A stretch of DNA of 37,665 nucleotides from Acidimicrobiaceae bacterium (GCA_003161575.1 PMOE01000061.1:1-37665), one strand, 5' to 3'. Positions 15,967-24,726 are shown, numbered from the stretch's first letter. The notes: generated by a model from the sequence alone, not told the origin. Numbers and translations are program-made.

Positions 15967-17073
15967 TCAGAGATGGGGCTGCGAAGCGTTGAGTCGCCTC
16001 TCCCGACGAGTCAGGAAGGACGGGGCGCCGGAAGCTGCCTCTTGCATCCACAGGGTGTGCCAGAAATCGAGCAATGCAAACGTCGCGTGGTCCTCCTTCC
16101 GCGGCGCCTCGCTGAGCGGTAAACCGGCCCAATGCGGAACCGGCTGCTCGCTACACAGGACGGATCGGCCTGCGGGCATCCCGAACTCTGACCCCTTCTC
16201 CAACGTATTTGCTGCTACGTCAGCCTCGTAGTATGCGAACTTCAGCGCGATGTCGTCGTTGACCTGGTCGGGCGTCTCGAAGAACGGCACGAACGCGCAC
16301 TGGTTCGTGAAGGTAAACCCAAACAGGATCGAACCTTTCGTGACGTCGGTGAGGCTGCCGCAGACAACACGAAGGTCCCCGCCCGGACGCCGCCTGGTCA
16401 TCCATGCAAGCGCAGCGATCTGGTCGTCGGGCTCCTCAGGGTGGAGGCGCGACGACACGCCCGGCTGATGGCGCAGCGGGAAGCCAGTCCACTCTCCGTT
16501 GGCTTGGCGATGAACAAGGTCGGGGCACACTTCGGCGAAGAAGCGCGCAGCATCGAGCAGCGTGCCGACGACCTCCCGGCCCTGAAGGTTGTGTTCGTAG
16601 GTGGGCTTTAAAGCCTTGGTGTTCGACGTCAGGCGTCCATGCACGGACAATGGGACCTCCTCCCACGTCGCGTACGTTCGGAATTCGAGTCCCGCGCCAC
16701 CGAAGATCGCCGCGGACTGCGGACGAACGGGATCGATGTGCTGCGTGACGTGCCTCACGTACTCAAATCCCTGGATGATTCCTGCCCGCGAGTCCACTGG
16801 TGGCTCGAAGATGGCGCAGTACTCGGCGGCTCTGCTCGTCTGTTTTCGAAGCAGTTCGTTGAGCACCTGTACGAAGCCGATGGAGCTTCGTACAGGCGTG
16901 GCGAGTACCTCGGCCTCCACGCCGAAGCCCTCGCTGCACCGGTAATAGTTGCCGATGGACACCTGCAGGTCACGCATCGCCGATCGAAGCGTCGCCAACT
17001 GGCCAGGGGGCAGCGTAAGTGGCTGAGACAAAGGTGGCACCAGGATGACCCTAGGTGAGCAACCCAGTCCCAT
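15967..17073 (-). CDS. Hypothetical protein with an R-x4-H motif
   Basis: About 368 residues from the ATG at 17073; the frame stays open to a GTG at 17175, but that would overlap the DUF6361 remnant on the other strand. No family recognised. The segment GIIQGFEYVRHVTQHI resembles the G-[LI]-x-[YF]-A-R-N-x-x-x-H pattern common in helical HEPN-like actinobacterial proteins and contains R-x4-H, the RNase signature of that superfamily. The second half is rich in beta strands (GDLRVVCGSL, GSILFGFTFTNQCAFVPFFE). It is convergent with the 1261-residue gene and divergent from the remnant at 17131. The start codon lacks a clear ribosome site. A conflict-system role is suggested only by location. Confidence 0.6.
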   Translation of the reverse strand: MGLGCSPRVILVPPLSQPLTLPPGQLATLRSAMRDLQVSIGNYYRCSEGFGVEAEVLATPVRSSIGFVQVLNELLRKQTSRAAEYCAIFEPPVDSRAGIIQGFEYVRHVTQHIDPVRPQSAAIFGGAGLEFRTYATWEEVPLSVHGRLTSNTKALKPTYEHNLQGREVVGTLLDAARFFAEVCPDLVHRQANGEWTGFPLRHQPGVSSRLHPEEPDDQIAALAWMTRRRPGGDLRVVCGSLTDVTKGSILFGFTFTNQCAFVPFFETPDQVNDDIALKFAYYEADVAANTLEKGSEFGMPAGRSVLCSEQPVPHWAGLPLSEAPRKEDHATFALLDFWHTLWMQEAASGAPSFLTRRERRLNASQPHL

Positions 17074-17130
17074 GAGTCCAGCCGGGAGGTATCTTTGGCC
17101 TAGAGGAGCGCCAGAACGGCCCGCTCGGAC

Positions 17131-17334
17131 ATGGAAGGCCGTGGCGTGGGATCGACGATCAGCTGGTTGGATCACTCAGAGGAAGACCAGCGAATGGTCC
17201 GGGAAATGCTCCGGCTCACTCGTCGTCCCGGTCGACCCGGACCGGCCCATGCGCCTGGCCCGCTTCACTGGCAACGCGACACGAGTTCGAGGCCGGCTGT
17301 CAAACCACCCACACCGCTGCCCGAACGGCGTTGA
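17131..17334 (+). pseudogene. Truncated DUF6361-like N-terminal remnant
   Basis: From GTG at 17146, which has GGAAGG seven bases upstream, the frame reads GSTISWLDHSEEDQRMVREM followed by LRL, which I recognise as the conserved start of DUF6361 proteins (normally several hundred residues, continuing with a DELG.G.IRDA block). Here the similarity stops after about 25 residues at about position 17220 and the frame continues in unrelated Arg/Pro-rich sequence to a stop at 17334. No downstream DUF6361 sequence is visible before 17386. It appears to be the 5' end of a defence-associated gene lost by deletion, with its ribosome site still intact. Confidence 0.55.
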
Positions 17335-17385
17335 TCGCCGTCACCGATCAACCCGCCTCGCTCGGCCGGCTCTACGCAGGCCCTG

Positions 17386-17832
17386 CTAAAAGACCATCCC
17401 CAGCTTTGACCCACAGCACGAATGGCAAACGACCTCGCTCCCGCCTCCCGGCACAGCGGTTCGCTCGAACCACTCGGGCGGATTGAGTTCGTTGCAGTAG
17501 TAGCAACGGCGAAACGTTCTCAGGCGATTTCGGCGGATGCGTTTGACGGCGGGCAACGCATCTGCTCGGGTCTTCGCCTCCACGATTTTGGAGACGTGCA
17601 GCTTTGGCCACGCCGGACCGTTCCACTGGACGCCGGGCCTTCCAACTAGCAGCCGGCTGTCTTCGGTGTAACCGACAAGCACCTCGATCGGATCGCCGTA
17701 GGAACACCAGGTTTGACCGGGCTCAGCGCCCGCCAAGTGTTCGAGGAGTTGACCTTCACCGCTGAACCGTTCGAGCCAGGTGAGATAGTCCTCGGCCTGC
17801 TCGTCGTCTTCGTCTGTCACGGAAGATGACAC
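17386..17832 (-). CDS. Small zinc-ribbon protein
   Basis: 148 residues. The N-terminus is acidic (TDEDDEQAEDY). The middle has SYGDPIEVLVGYTEDSRLLV and the C-terminus a zinc ribbon: CYYC at about 111-114 and CHSCC about 25 residues later, between NPPEWF and KLGMVF. Four cysteines are available for Zn. I know this type of WF-CYYC-NPPEW protein from Actinobacteria but not its function. GTG at 17832 shares one base with the TAG of the metallophosphoesterase (TAGTG), so it is coupled to it and ends the Nudix/phosphoesterase operon. Confidence 0.75.
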   Translation of the reverse strand: MSSSVTDEDDEQAEDYLTWLERFSGEGQLLEHLAGAEPGQTWCSYGDPIEVLVGYTEDSRLLVGRPGVQWNGPAWPKLHVSKIVEAKTRADALPAVKRIRRNRLRTFRRCYYCNELNPPEWFERTAVPGGGSEVVCHSCCGSKLGMVF

Positions 17833-18815
17833 TACGATGGGGGTGAAATGCTTGTCTCGGGAAACTCGACGTAGTTCTCACCGGAGATTTTCGCCTCCCC
17901 GTCCCATCGGTATGCAACAAGGGGACCACCCTTCACGGCGCTGAAATCGACGCAGACAGTGTTGGACGTCCAGTCTTGTCCCTCTTCGGGCTCCCACTTT
18001 CGCCAGTAGTGACCGTAGAAGGCGGGCTTCGCATCCTTGTAGTCGTAATCAGCCTCGTCTTGGCAATCGATGCTGGGAAGCGGCGGGTAGGGAGAACCTC
18101 CTGATGTCTTGGCACCCGGCGGGATCTCGGCCAGCTCCTGCAGAGTCGTCCCGTTGGCGTTCCACCAGCGAATCCGTGCCTGGCTTCTGACGTGATCGTC
18201 TTTGTCCTTGAAGTTTGGTTGCTTGTACTTGGTGAGACTCAGCTCGGGACCCTTGAGCAGCACCTCAATCGCCTCATGCTCGGCGGTCCCCTTCTGGTTT
18301 GCCCTGATGACGAACTCAGTCGGCATCGGCGTGCCAGAGGCAATCCACTGATTGACCTTCTCGATCTGTTCGTCGTTCCAGCAGGCGTGGACGACCCGGA
18401 ACCCGCCAAGATCGAGATGGATCGGCATGGTCTTGAACCACTCGATCCATTGTGCGTAGTGACCAGCGAAGAGCTGCACCTGGTCCATGAACTCTTTGTG
18501 CTGCTTCCGGTTCTTGTCGCTATGCGACCGCATGAACTCGCCGGGGATCTCGGGATTGGGCGTGGCAAACGAGATGGCGTTGAATTCGTGATTCCCCATC
18601 ACGGTCTGAGCGCTGCCCGACTCGATCATCGCTCGGACGAGTACGAGAGTTTCGATCTGCTGGTCGCCTCGGTCGATGAGATCGCCGACGAAGATCGCCT
18701 GACGCCCCGGGTGCCGGTAGACACCATCTCGCTTCTCGTAGCCCAGCCTCTTGAGGAGGCCTTCGAGCTTGTCGGCGCAGCCGTGGACATCGCCGATTAC
18801 GTCGTAGCCACCCAT
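17832..18815 (-). CDS. Calcineurin-like metallophosphoesterase (PrpE / Ap4A-hydrolase type)
   Basis: 327 residues. All metallophosphatase motifs are present: GDVHG (residues 8-12), GDLIDRG (about 44-50), GNHE (about 74-77) and later H.DLGGFRVVHAC. Two metal ions are expected in the active site. The spacing and the compact N-terminus match PrpE-like bis(5'-nucleosyl) tetraphosphatases and related RNA-end or nucleotide phosphatases, but the C-terminal 90 residues (YDYKDAKPAFYGHYWRKW) are longer than in standard ApaH. It starts 16 bp after the Nudix stop and overlaps the zinc-ribbon gene by one base. Sharing an operon with a Nudix hydrolase points to turnover of a dinucleotide, capped RNA or nucleotide signal (inference). 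Confidence 0.9.
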   Translation of the reverse strand: MGGYDVIGDVHGCADKLEGLLKRLGYEKRDGVYRHPGRQAIFVGDLIDRGDQQIETLVLVRAMIESGSAQTVMGNHEFNAISFATPNPEIPGEFMRSHSDKNRKQHKEFMDQVQLFAGHYAQWIEWFKTMPIHLDLGGFRVVHACWNDEQIEKVNQWIASGTPMPTEFVIRANQKGTAEHEAIEVLLKGPELSLTKYKQPNFKDKDDHVRSQARIRWWNANGTTLQELAEIPPGAKTSGGSPYPPLPSIDCQDEADYDYKDAKPAFYGHYWRKWEPEEGQDWTSNTVCVDFSAVKGGPLVAYRWDGEAKISGENYVEFPETSISPPS

Positions 18816-18831
18816 GTGCTCTCCTCGGCGC

Positions 18832-19740
18832 TCAGCCGTTGTCCGACATGATCTTGGCGTACTCGTCGTAGGCGGCGTGGAGGGTCTTGAAGTCCCGCTC
18901 TCGGCCGGCGTCGGTTGTCTGCGAAATCAGTTCCACCGCTTCCTCGTGGGACGCCCAGGTAATGTTCCACGTTTCCTTGTTGCGCTCCACAGCGGTGGAG
19001 TCGACCTGACGCTCGGTGTCGTAGGCCAAATAGAACTTGTTGGCCGACCCCACGGAACCTCCCCGGAAGGTCTGTGGGATGTGCCCGATTATCACGGGTT
19101 TGTAGCCGGTTTCCTCCAGCGTTTCTCGGAGCGCGGTGTCGACAGGGTGCTCACCTTTGTTGGGCCGGCCTTTGGAGAACGTCCAGACATACCCTCCGAA
19201 GTGGTTGGCCGGCTCTCGGAGCAGCACCTGGCCCTCGTCGTTGAATACCACAAGGCCGTACCGGGAGTTCTTGTCTTCCTCCCAGATCCCGTCGCGCTGG
19301 AGATCCCGGCCTCGGTACTCATCGGTCCTGCTGACCGGCCGTGTGCGGTGGTCATCGACGACAAAGGGTTTCTCCGTTTCGAGGACCCTCTGCGGCGGCT
19401 TGCGTACCGAGTTCTGCTTGATCTTGCGGCAGTCGCTCCAGACGTTGCCGTAAACGTGGGCTCGCTCGCTACTGTGCCGGACTGCCACGGCGCTCTTGAA
19501 GTTGTCGTAATCGATGGCCATGGCGATCTTCGTCAGGCAATCGGCAAATTCCTTGTGCGTAGTAAACGCCCGCACCGGGTAATCACGTCCGGGAATGTGG
19601 ACGTTCTCGCCGAGCGTCGGGAAATACGAAGACCGGAGCCGATCGAGATCGTCATCGCATCGGGCACGAACCTGGAGCGGATGACCGAACTCGTCGGCCG
19701 TCACGACGCTGTAGAAACCGTCCGGGGTAAATAGCCACAT
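18832..19740 (-). CDS. Nudix hydrolase fused to an N-terminal uncharacterised domain
   Basis: 302 residues from ATG at 19740, chosen because AAAGGA lies nine bases upstream and because stand-alone relatives of the first domain also begin MWLFT or similar. Residues 1-105 (MWLFTPDGFYSVV, DLDRLRSSYFP, GRDYPVRAF, IDYDNFK) match a small conserved domain I know only as a hypothetical protein in cyanobacteria and Actinobacteria. Residues about 155-280 are a Nudix domain with a full box: G191, E197, R205E206, E209E210 and G212. It hydrolyses a nucleoside diphosphate linked to X. The frame is open to GTG at 20043 (about 100 further residues of unclear origin). It leads an operon with the phosphoesterase and zinc-ribbon genes. 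Confidence 0.85.
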   Translation of the reverse strand: MWLFTPDGFYSVVTADEFGHPLQVRARCDDDLDRLRSSYFPTLGENVHIPGRDYPVRAFTTHKEFADCLTKIAMAIDYDNFKSAVAVRHSSERAHVYGNVWSDCRKIKQNSVRKPPQRVLETEKPFVVDDHRTRPVSRTDEYRGRDLQRDGIWEEDKNSRYGLVVFNDEGQVLLREPANHFGGYVWTFSKGRPNKGEHPVDTALRETLEETGYKPVIIGHIPQTFRGGSVGSANKFYLAYDTERQVDSTAVERNKETWNITWASHEEAVELISQTTDAGRERDFKTLHAAYDEYAKIMSDNG

Positions 19741-20151
19741 TTGAGCTCGTCCTTTGCCTTGTCCTCGCCCCACGGTACACACGGGCTGTATCCATAGCTT
19801 CTGCCTGCCCTTCAGCCAGAAGGCACCGAACCGTTCGGTCAGCCAGTCACCGGCGGGTGAACCCGAGGTATGCCCCGTAGGCGGCGACCAGCTCGCTCCG
19901 CGGGCACTACGGGCCCCCAGCCACGCCTGCCAATCGATCCCCGTGGCGTGGATGAGACGCACCAACGCGGTCGTGGCGTTGTACACGGCAGATTCGAGGA
20001 CGCCGGCCAAGGCGAGCTCCTCCACGCCGCGGTTAGCGTGCACTGTGGAGCCGGGATAGCCAGGGGCGACGAGGAAGGCGGAGTAGGACAGAGCACAGTC
20101 GCCGGTTCAAGACGGAGTCAATCACGACAACGACCGCTCTAGGCTGTGGTT
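19741..20151. other. 411-bp region between divergent genes
   Basis: It holds the promoters of the Nudix operon (minus) and the winged-helix gene (plus). On the minus strand a frame of about 100 codons without stops runs into the Nudix gene (EELALAGVLESAVYNATTAL is typical of it) and looks more coding than random; it could be a genuine N-terminal extension or the remains of another gene. Confidence 0.4.
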
Positions 20152-20152
20152 A
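20140..20152 (+). promoter_or_regulatory. Leaderless promoter box
   Basis: TAGGCT at 20140-20145 lies exactly six bases before ATG at 20152, the geometry of a leaderless transcript. No Shine-Dalgarno sequence precedes the ATG. Confidence 0.5.
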
Positions 20153-20589
20153 TGGACGACACCTGGATGAAGAGAGATCTTCCAGTCCTCACGGCTCTCG
20201 TCGAGCGGTTCGACGACCCAGCGGTCGACCAAGTGAGGCCGCCAGAGGTGGGAGTTCTTACGGGACTGGATGATGCCGCGGTACTACGTGCACTCACCGC
20301 ACTCTGCGAGGCCCGCCCCGCTTACCTCGAGTGCATCACTGTGGGCGAAGAGCGGGGTCCGGCGATCATCACTGGTGTCACCGCGCATGCTCGACAGGCC
20401 ACCGGAGCATGGCCAACGGCAGAGTCTCTGGTGGATCAGCTCATACACGCGCTCGCTGGCGCTGCCGAGCGAGAGCAGGATCCCGAGCGCCGCTCGAAGC
20501 TCCAACAGACGGCGCTCTGGCTCGGGGGGGCATTACGCGACGTTGCCATTCAGGTTGCCGGCACCGTCGTGGCACATCACGTTGGGTGA
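20152..20589 (+). CDS. Small winged-helix-like protein of Actinobacteria
   Basis: 145 residues. The N-terminal half (LPVLTALVERFDD, VLTGLDDAAVLRALTALCEA, ITGVTAHARQATGAWPT) reads as a winged helix with a typical TGLD..-V.RAL.AL recognition region. The C-terminal half (ESLVDQLIHALAGAAEREQD, then PERRSKLQ, GALRDVAIQVAGTVV) is helical. I recognise this two-part arrangement from small Actinobacteria proteins of unknown function, common in accessory regions. ATG at 20152 is preferred to GTG at 20146 because of the TAGGCT box six bases upstream. It stands alone, between the divergent Nudix operon and the convergent pair at 20626-21098. Confidence 0.75.
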   Translation: MDDTWMKRDLPVLTALVERFDDPAVDQVRPPEVGVLTGLDDAAVLRALTALCEARPAYLECITVGEERGPAIITGVTAHARQATGAWPTAESLVDQLIHALAGAAEREQDPERRSKLQQTALWLGGALRDVAIQVAGTVVAHHVG

Positions 20590-20625
20590 GCGATCCGATG
20601 CTCACATGGGGAGTCGGAGGTCGCT

Positions 20626-20832
20626 TCAGCGGCGCCGGGGACCGAGCCCGATGGCGCGGACGAACGTGTTGATCTGGCGGTTTCCGGCGCGGTAGATGAC
20701 CCGACGAGCTTGGCGTTCCACCTCGCCTTCGGCGCCACCTGAAAGCCCGGCGCGTCTATAACCGTGCTCGAAGGACTCGACGTTCCCGAGGTCCCGGGCG
20801 AAGCGATAGAGCTGTGACCTGGTCGTACTCAT
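20626..20832 (-). CDS. Small hypothetical protein, second of a coupled pair
   Basis: 68 residues, very basic (ends LGPRRR). TRSQLYRFARDLGNVESFEH, then GGAEGEVERQARRVIYR suggests a short helical protein, perhaps nucleic-acid binding. No family recognised. Its ATG at 20832 overlaps the TGA of the upstream gene (ATGA). A basic protein coupled to an acidic one is compatible with a toxin-antitoxin-like pair, but nothing specific supports it. Confidence 0.6.
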   Translation of the reverse strand: MSTTRSQLYRFARDLGNVESFEHGYRRAGLSGGAEGEVERQARRVIYRAGNRQINTFVRAIGLGPRRR

Positions 20833-21098
20833 GAGGGCAACTCTTCCTTGGCCCGGCGATCGGCCAGGATCACGGTCTCCACGATCGCCCGGAGCTCGTC
20901 CGGATCCTCGGTGGCCTCCATGCGAGTCAACATCTCAGGCGGTACCGGGGCACAGCCCATGCCGGCATCCTCGTGGCCCCGGCGCCAGGCCAGCCAGGCC
21001 TCGCCACCCGGATCCGCCCCGTCTTCCTCCACGGCATTGATGAGGGCCACCAGCTCGACCATCCCCTCTACCGTCACGTCGTACTCAATGACCAGCAC
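20829..21098 (-). CDS. Small acidic hypothetical protein, first of a coupled pair
   Basis: 89 residues. The start is GTG at 21098, chosen because GGAGG lies six bases upstream; the open frame runs to 21245 but the extra N-terminus looks random. Sequence: VIEYDVTVEGMVELVALINA, GEAWLAWRRGHEDAGMG, PVPPEMLTRMEATEDPDELRA. Strongly acidic. No family recognised. It overlaps the next gene by four bases and is divergent from the nuclease-helicase at 21268, 169 bp away. Confidence 0.6.
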   Translation of the reverse strand: MLVIEYDVTVEGMVELVALINAVEEDGADPGGEAWLAWRRGHEDAGMGCAPVPPEMLTRMEATEDPDELRAIVETVILADRRAKEELPS

Positions 21099-21267
21099 TT
21101 TCAGCCTCCATAGCCGACGGAACTGAGTCGACGCGAAAACAACCGTAGCTGCCGTGATGTTGGTTCGGCATTGACGGCGCCCCTCGGTGGAGTCTGATGC
21201 ACACGCGAGTCGGTCACAGCTCCGTGCGAGGATGCAAACACCCAATGTGAGCTCGAAGAGGAGCTGA

Positions 21268-24200
21268 ATGTACCTCCAAGATGGTCAGCTCGTCGTCAGC
21301 CCTAGCGACCTTGTCGGCTACCTCTCGTGCCCCCACTTGACCGAACTCTCTCTGATGGTGGTACAAGGCAATCTCGCAAAGCCCCACGCAGAGGACCCGG
21401 ATCTGGCGATCGTCCAGCGCCGTGGCCTCGAACATGAGGCAGCGCACCTTGCCGAGCTTGATGCAGGGGGACTCGTCATCGAGTCCATCGATGTTGACGC
21501 GGACCTCCGGACCCGCGTCGATCAAACGATCGACGCCCTCGCTGCCGGTGTCGAGGTGGTATATCAGGCGGCGTTCTTCGACACCGACGGGTCGGGTCCA
21601 TCGTGGATTGGGTATGCCGACTTTCTCACCAAAGTGGCTCTACCAAGCCGCCTCGGTGACTACTCGTACGAACCCGAGGATACGAAGCTCGCCCGCCGTG
21701 TTCGGCCCTCGGCCGTGCTGCAACTGTGCGCGTATGCCGAGCAGCTTGCCCGAGTCCAGGGCTGCGCACCTGAATTCATCCACGTCGTCCTTGGCGGCCA
21801 GCGCCGTGTGTCGCTCCGACTGGCGGAGTTCGGTGCCTATTTTCGGACAGTCAAGATGCGATTCGAGCAAGCGCTGTCGAATGACAGGGCCACCTACCCG
21901 ATTCCCGTTGAGCACTGCTCCGTCTGCGTCTGGCGGCCGAGGTGCGACGAACAGCGCAGTGCAGATGACCACCTGTCACTGGTGCCGGGGCTATCGAGCG
22001 AACAGGCGCGCAAGCTCTCCGAGCACAGTGGAATCACGACCGTTGCAGCGCTGGCAGCCCTCTCGGGTGGCGCGGTGCCAGGCATGGCGGCAGCGACGAT
22101 TGAGAAGCTCTCCCGCCAGGCACGACTGCTTGTTACTGCGCGTACGTCCTCGGCCGCGATCCCCCCCTATGAGATGCTTCAGACAGCGGAACCCGGGATC
22201 GGCCTCGGCGCACTGCCCGACCCCGATCCAGGTGACCTGTACTTCGATATCGAGGGCGATCCTTATGTTGGTGAGGGCGGCATCGAGTACCTCCTCGGGG
22301 TGGGATGGATCGCTTCGGACGGCCAGTTCGCGTACCAAGCGTTCTGGGGCCACGATGAAGCCGGAGAGAAGGCGGCCTTCGAGGCCTTTATTGACTTTGT
22401 GACCGAGCGGCTTGCGGTAGCTCCGCACCTCCACGTCTATCACTATGCCTCCTACGAACCGACCGCTCTCGGGCGCCTCATGGGGCGCCATGCGACGCGC
22501 GAGCAGGAGGTTGACGATCTACTGCGTGGCGGCGTTCTGGTTGATCTCTACCGAGTGGCCCGGCAGGGTTTGTGCGTCGGCACGCTGTCGTATTCGTTGA
22601 AGAAGCTCGAGGCGCTCTACATGTCTGCGCGCACTGATGCCATCACCGACGCCGGTTCCTCCATTGTGGAGTACGAGCGATGGCTCGAAACGAGCGACGA
22701 TGCCATCCGCGCTGACCTCGAAGCGTACAACCGGGTGGACTGCGATTCGACCCGACTCCTTCGGGATTGGCTCGAAGAACGGAGGCCGGAGTACGAAGCG
22801 ACCTTTGGCCTGGCGCCTTCCCGCCCACTGGCCGCTGACAGCCATGCCTCCGAAGGTGTCACTGCGGAGATCTCCGAGAACGCGGAGCTCAAGGTCCGCC
22901 TCGGAGTGTTGGCCGAGGCATCTGATGCGACGTCAGCGCGTGCGGTCCGGCTCTTGGGTGAGTTGCTCGACTGGTACCGCAGGGAGGACAAGCCCAAATG
23001 GTGGCGCTTCTTCGATCGCGTACTGCGCTGTGACGCCGACGACCTGCTCCTCGACCCTGAGGCGATCTCGGGTCTGATTTATATGGGCGAGGCGGGGCGA
23101 GTGGCGCGGTCGATCCTCCACCGTTACCGCTTCGATCCCGACCAGCCCTACAAACTCAGCGAGGGCCAGGAGGTCTTCGACCCAGCGACGGAGCGGCGGA
23201 GAATTGAGGGGGGGTCGGGTCCACCTAGACCGGGCGAACTCGTATTCCTCGACCCAATCGAGGGCGTCCTCGACCTTCGCCGAGGCGAGCGCTCGGCCGC
23301 GCCCCACCCTGAGCACCTCGTCCCGGGAGGCCCACTCCGTACCGTGCAGCAGCGTGAGGCGATCAGGCGCGTTGTGCGCGCTGTGCTCGAAGGTGGCATC
23401 GACGGCCCCGGTTCCTATCGGGCGGTTCGCGACCTATTGCTGCGCCGCCCACCGCGGCGGTCAGACCTGGCCGGAGGCGCCCTCCGGGAGTCCGGTGAAG
23501 ACCCCGTCAGTGCGAGCTTGAGGATCGCTGGTCACCTCGACGGAGGGTGTCTCGCCATCCAAGGTCCCCCCGGCTCCGGAAAGACGAGCACCGCTGCTCA
23601 GCTCGTGGTCGAGCTCGTCCGTGCTGGACGCACGGTCGGGCTCACTGCAAACAGTCACGCGGTCATCACCCACCTGCTCGAAACAGTGATGCGCTGCGCC
23701 AAGGAGCAGGGCGTACCTCTTCGGGCCTCGCAGAAAGCAGAAGACGGTCAAGCGCTCAATCACCCTGGCGTCACCCGACGGACTGACAACGCCGACATGG
23801 CGTCGGACCTCGACCAAGGCGCCAACGTCATCGCCGGGACGGCGTGGTTGTTCTCGCGTCCCGAGTTCGACCAGCGACTCGATTATCTCGTCGTCGACGA
23901 GGCGGGTCAGCTGTCTCTGGCAAACGTCTGCGCGGTCGGGACGTCCGCCAAGAACCTCGTGCTCGTCGGCGACCCACGCCAGCTTTCCCAGCCCTCGGAA
24001 GGCACGCACCCTCCAGGGGCCGGAACCTCGGGACTTGACCACCTCCTCGGCGATGCCGCCACGATGCCCCCGGACCTCGGAATCTTCCTCGACCACACCC
24101 ACCGGCTCCACCCAGCGATCTGCACTTTCATCTCCGAGATCGTCTACGAGGACCGGCTCCAGTCTCTGCCGGGCTGCGAACACCAGGCAATCGGGGGAGC

Positions 24201-24726
24201 TGGACCACTCGGTGGCTCTGGACTTCGTTGGGTTCCGGTCGACCATCAGGCCAACCGGACCTCGGCCCCTGAAGAGGCCGAGGTCATCCGTGGGCTCGTT
24301 GAGGATCTCCTAGTCCGATCCTGGACCGACAAGATGGAAAACATCCGACCGCTTCGACTATCGGATGTCCTCGTGGTGGCGCCGTACAACGCGCAGGTGG
24401 CTCTCCTTGGCAGAACTCTTCCGAACGGAGTTCGCGTCGGCACCGTGGACCGGTTCCAAGGCCAGGAAGCTCCTGTGGTGATCGTGTCGCTGACGACCTC
24501 CAGCAGTGATCAGATCCCCCGCGGGTTCGACTTCCTATACAGCCAAGAACGCCTCAACGTGGCCGTGTCTCGCGCTCAGGCCCTCACTATTCTTGTTGGA
24601 TCACCCGCGCTGCTCAGTGTCGCGTGCCGAACCGTGCAACAGCTTCGACTCGCCAACGGCCTTTGTCGATTCATCGAGCTCGCGGAGGTGATCCAACCTG
24701 AGTGCTGGCAAGAGGCCAGTCCGTGA
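21268..24726 (+). CDS. TM0106-type nuclease - DEDD exonuclease - SF1 helicase fusion
   Basis: 1152 residues. Residues 10-235: RecB/Cas4-like nuclease (TM0106 family) with D118 and D138-T-K140 as the PD-(D/E)xK centre, and C21 plus C217, C220, C226 able to hold a Fe-S cluster. Residues 237-290: helix-hairpin-helix. Residues 322-505: RNase H-like DEDD exonuclease (DIEGD with D327 and E329, NRVD with D491). From about 740: superfamily 1 helicase with Walker A GPPGSGKT (about 765-773), VVDEAGQ, GDPRQLSQP, VGTVDRFQGQE and NVAVSRAQ, as in Upf1/Dna2-type enzymes. GAGGAG four bases before ATG 21268 fixes the start. It should bind and degrade or remodel nucleic acids. The TGA overlaps the GTG of the next gene (GTGA). 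A defence role is inferred from domains and neighbours; housekeeping repair is possible. Confidence 0.88.
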   Translation: MYLQDGQLVVSPSDLVGYLSCPHLTELSLMVVQGNLAKPHAEDPDLAIVQRRGLEHEAAHLAELDAGGLVIESIDVDADLRTRVDQTIDALAAGVEVVYQAAFFDTDGSGPSWIGYADFLTKVALPSRLGDYSYEPEDTKLARRVRPSAVLQLCAYAEQLARVQGCAPEFIHVVLGGQRRVSLRLAEFGAYFRTVKMRFEQALSNDRATYPIPVEHCSVCVWRPRCDEQRSADDHLSLVPGLSSEQARKLSEHSGITTVAALAALSGGAVPGMAAATIEKLSRQARLLVTARTSSAAIPPYEMLQTAEPGIGLGALPDPDPGDLYFDIEGDPYVGEGGIEYLLGVGWIASDGQFAYQAFWGHDEAGEKAAFEAFIDFVTERLAVAPHLHVYHYASYEPTALGRLMGRHATREQEVDDLLRGGVLVDLYRVARQGLCVGTLSYSLKKLEALYMSARTDAITDAGSSIVEYERWLETSDDAIRADLEAYNRVDCDSTRLLRDWLEERRPEYEATFGLAPSRPLAADSHASEGVTAEISENAELKVRLGVLAEASDATSARAVRLLGELLDWYRREDKPKWWRFFDRVLRCDADDLLLDPEAISGLIYMGEAGRVARSILHRYRFDPDQPYKLSEGQEVFDPATERRRIEGGSGPPRPGELVFLDPIEGVLDLRRGERSAAPHPEHLVPGGPLRTVQQREAIRRVVRAVLEGGIDGPGSYRAVRDLLLRRPPRRSDLAGGALRESGEDPVSASLRIAGHLDGGCLAIQGPPGSGKTSTAAQLVVELVRAGRTVGLTANSHAVITHLLETVMRCAKEQGVPLRASQKAEDGQALNHPGVTRRTDNADMASDLDQGANVIAGTAWLFSRPEFDQRLDYLVVDEAGQLSLANVCAVGTSAKNLVLVGDPRQLSQPSEGTHPPGAGTSGLDHLLGDAATMPPDLGIFLDHTHRLHPAICTFISEIVYEDRLQSLPGCEHQAIGGAGPLGGSGLRWVPVDHQANRTSAPEEAEVIRGLVEDLLVRSWTDKMENIRPLRLSDVLVVAPYNAQVALLGRTLPNGVRVGTVDRFQGQEAPVVIVSLTTSSSDQIPRGFDFLYSQERLNVAVSRAQALTILVGSPALLSVACRTVQQLRLANGLCRFIELAEVIQPECWQEASP

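Noticed and set aside
19741-20043. N-terminal extension of the Nudix protein to GTG 20043
   Set aside because: No ribosome site there, while AAAGGA precedes ATG 19740, where relatives of the first domain begin. Kept as an open alternative because the frame looks partly coding.
21099-21245. Longer start of the acidic small protein at 21245
   Set aside because: The extra 49 residues look random, and GGAGG six bases before GTG 21098 explains the start better.
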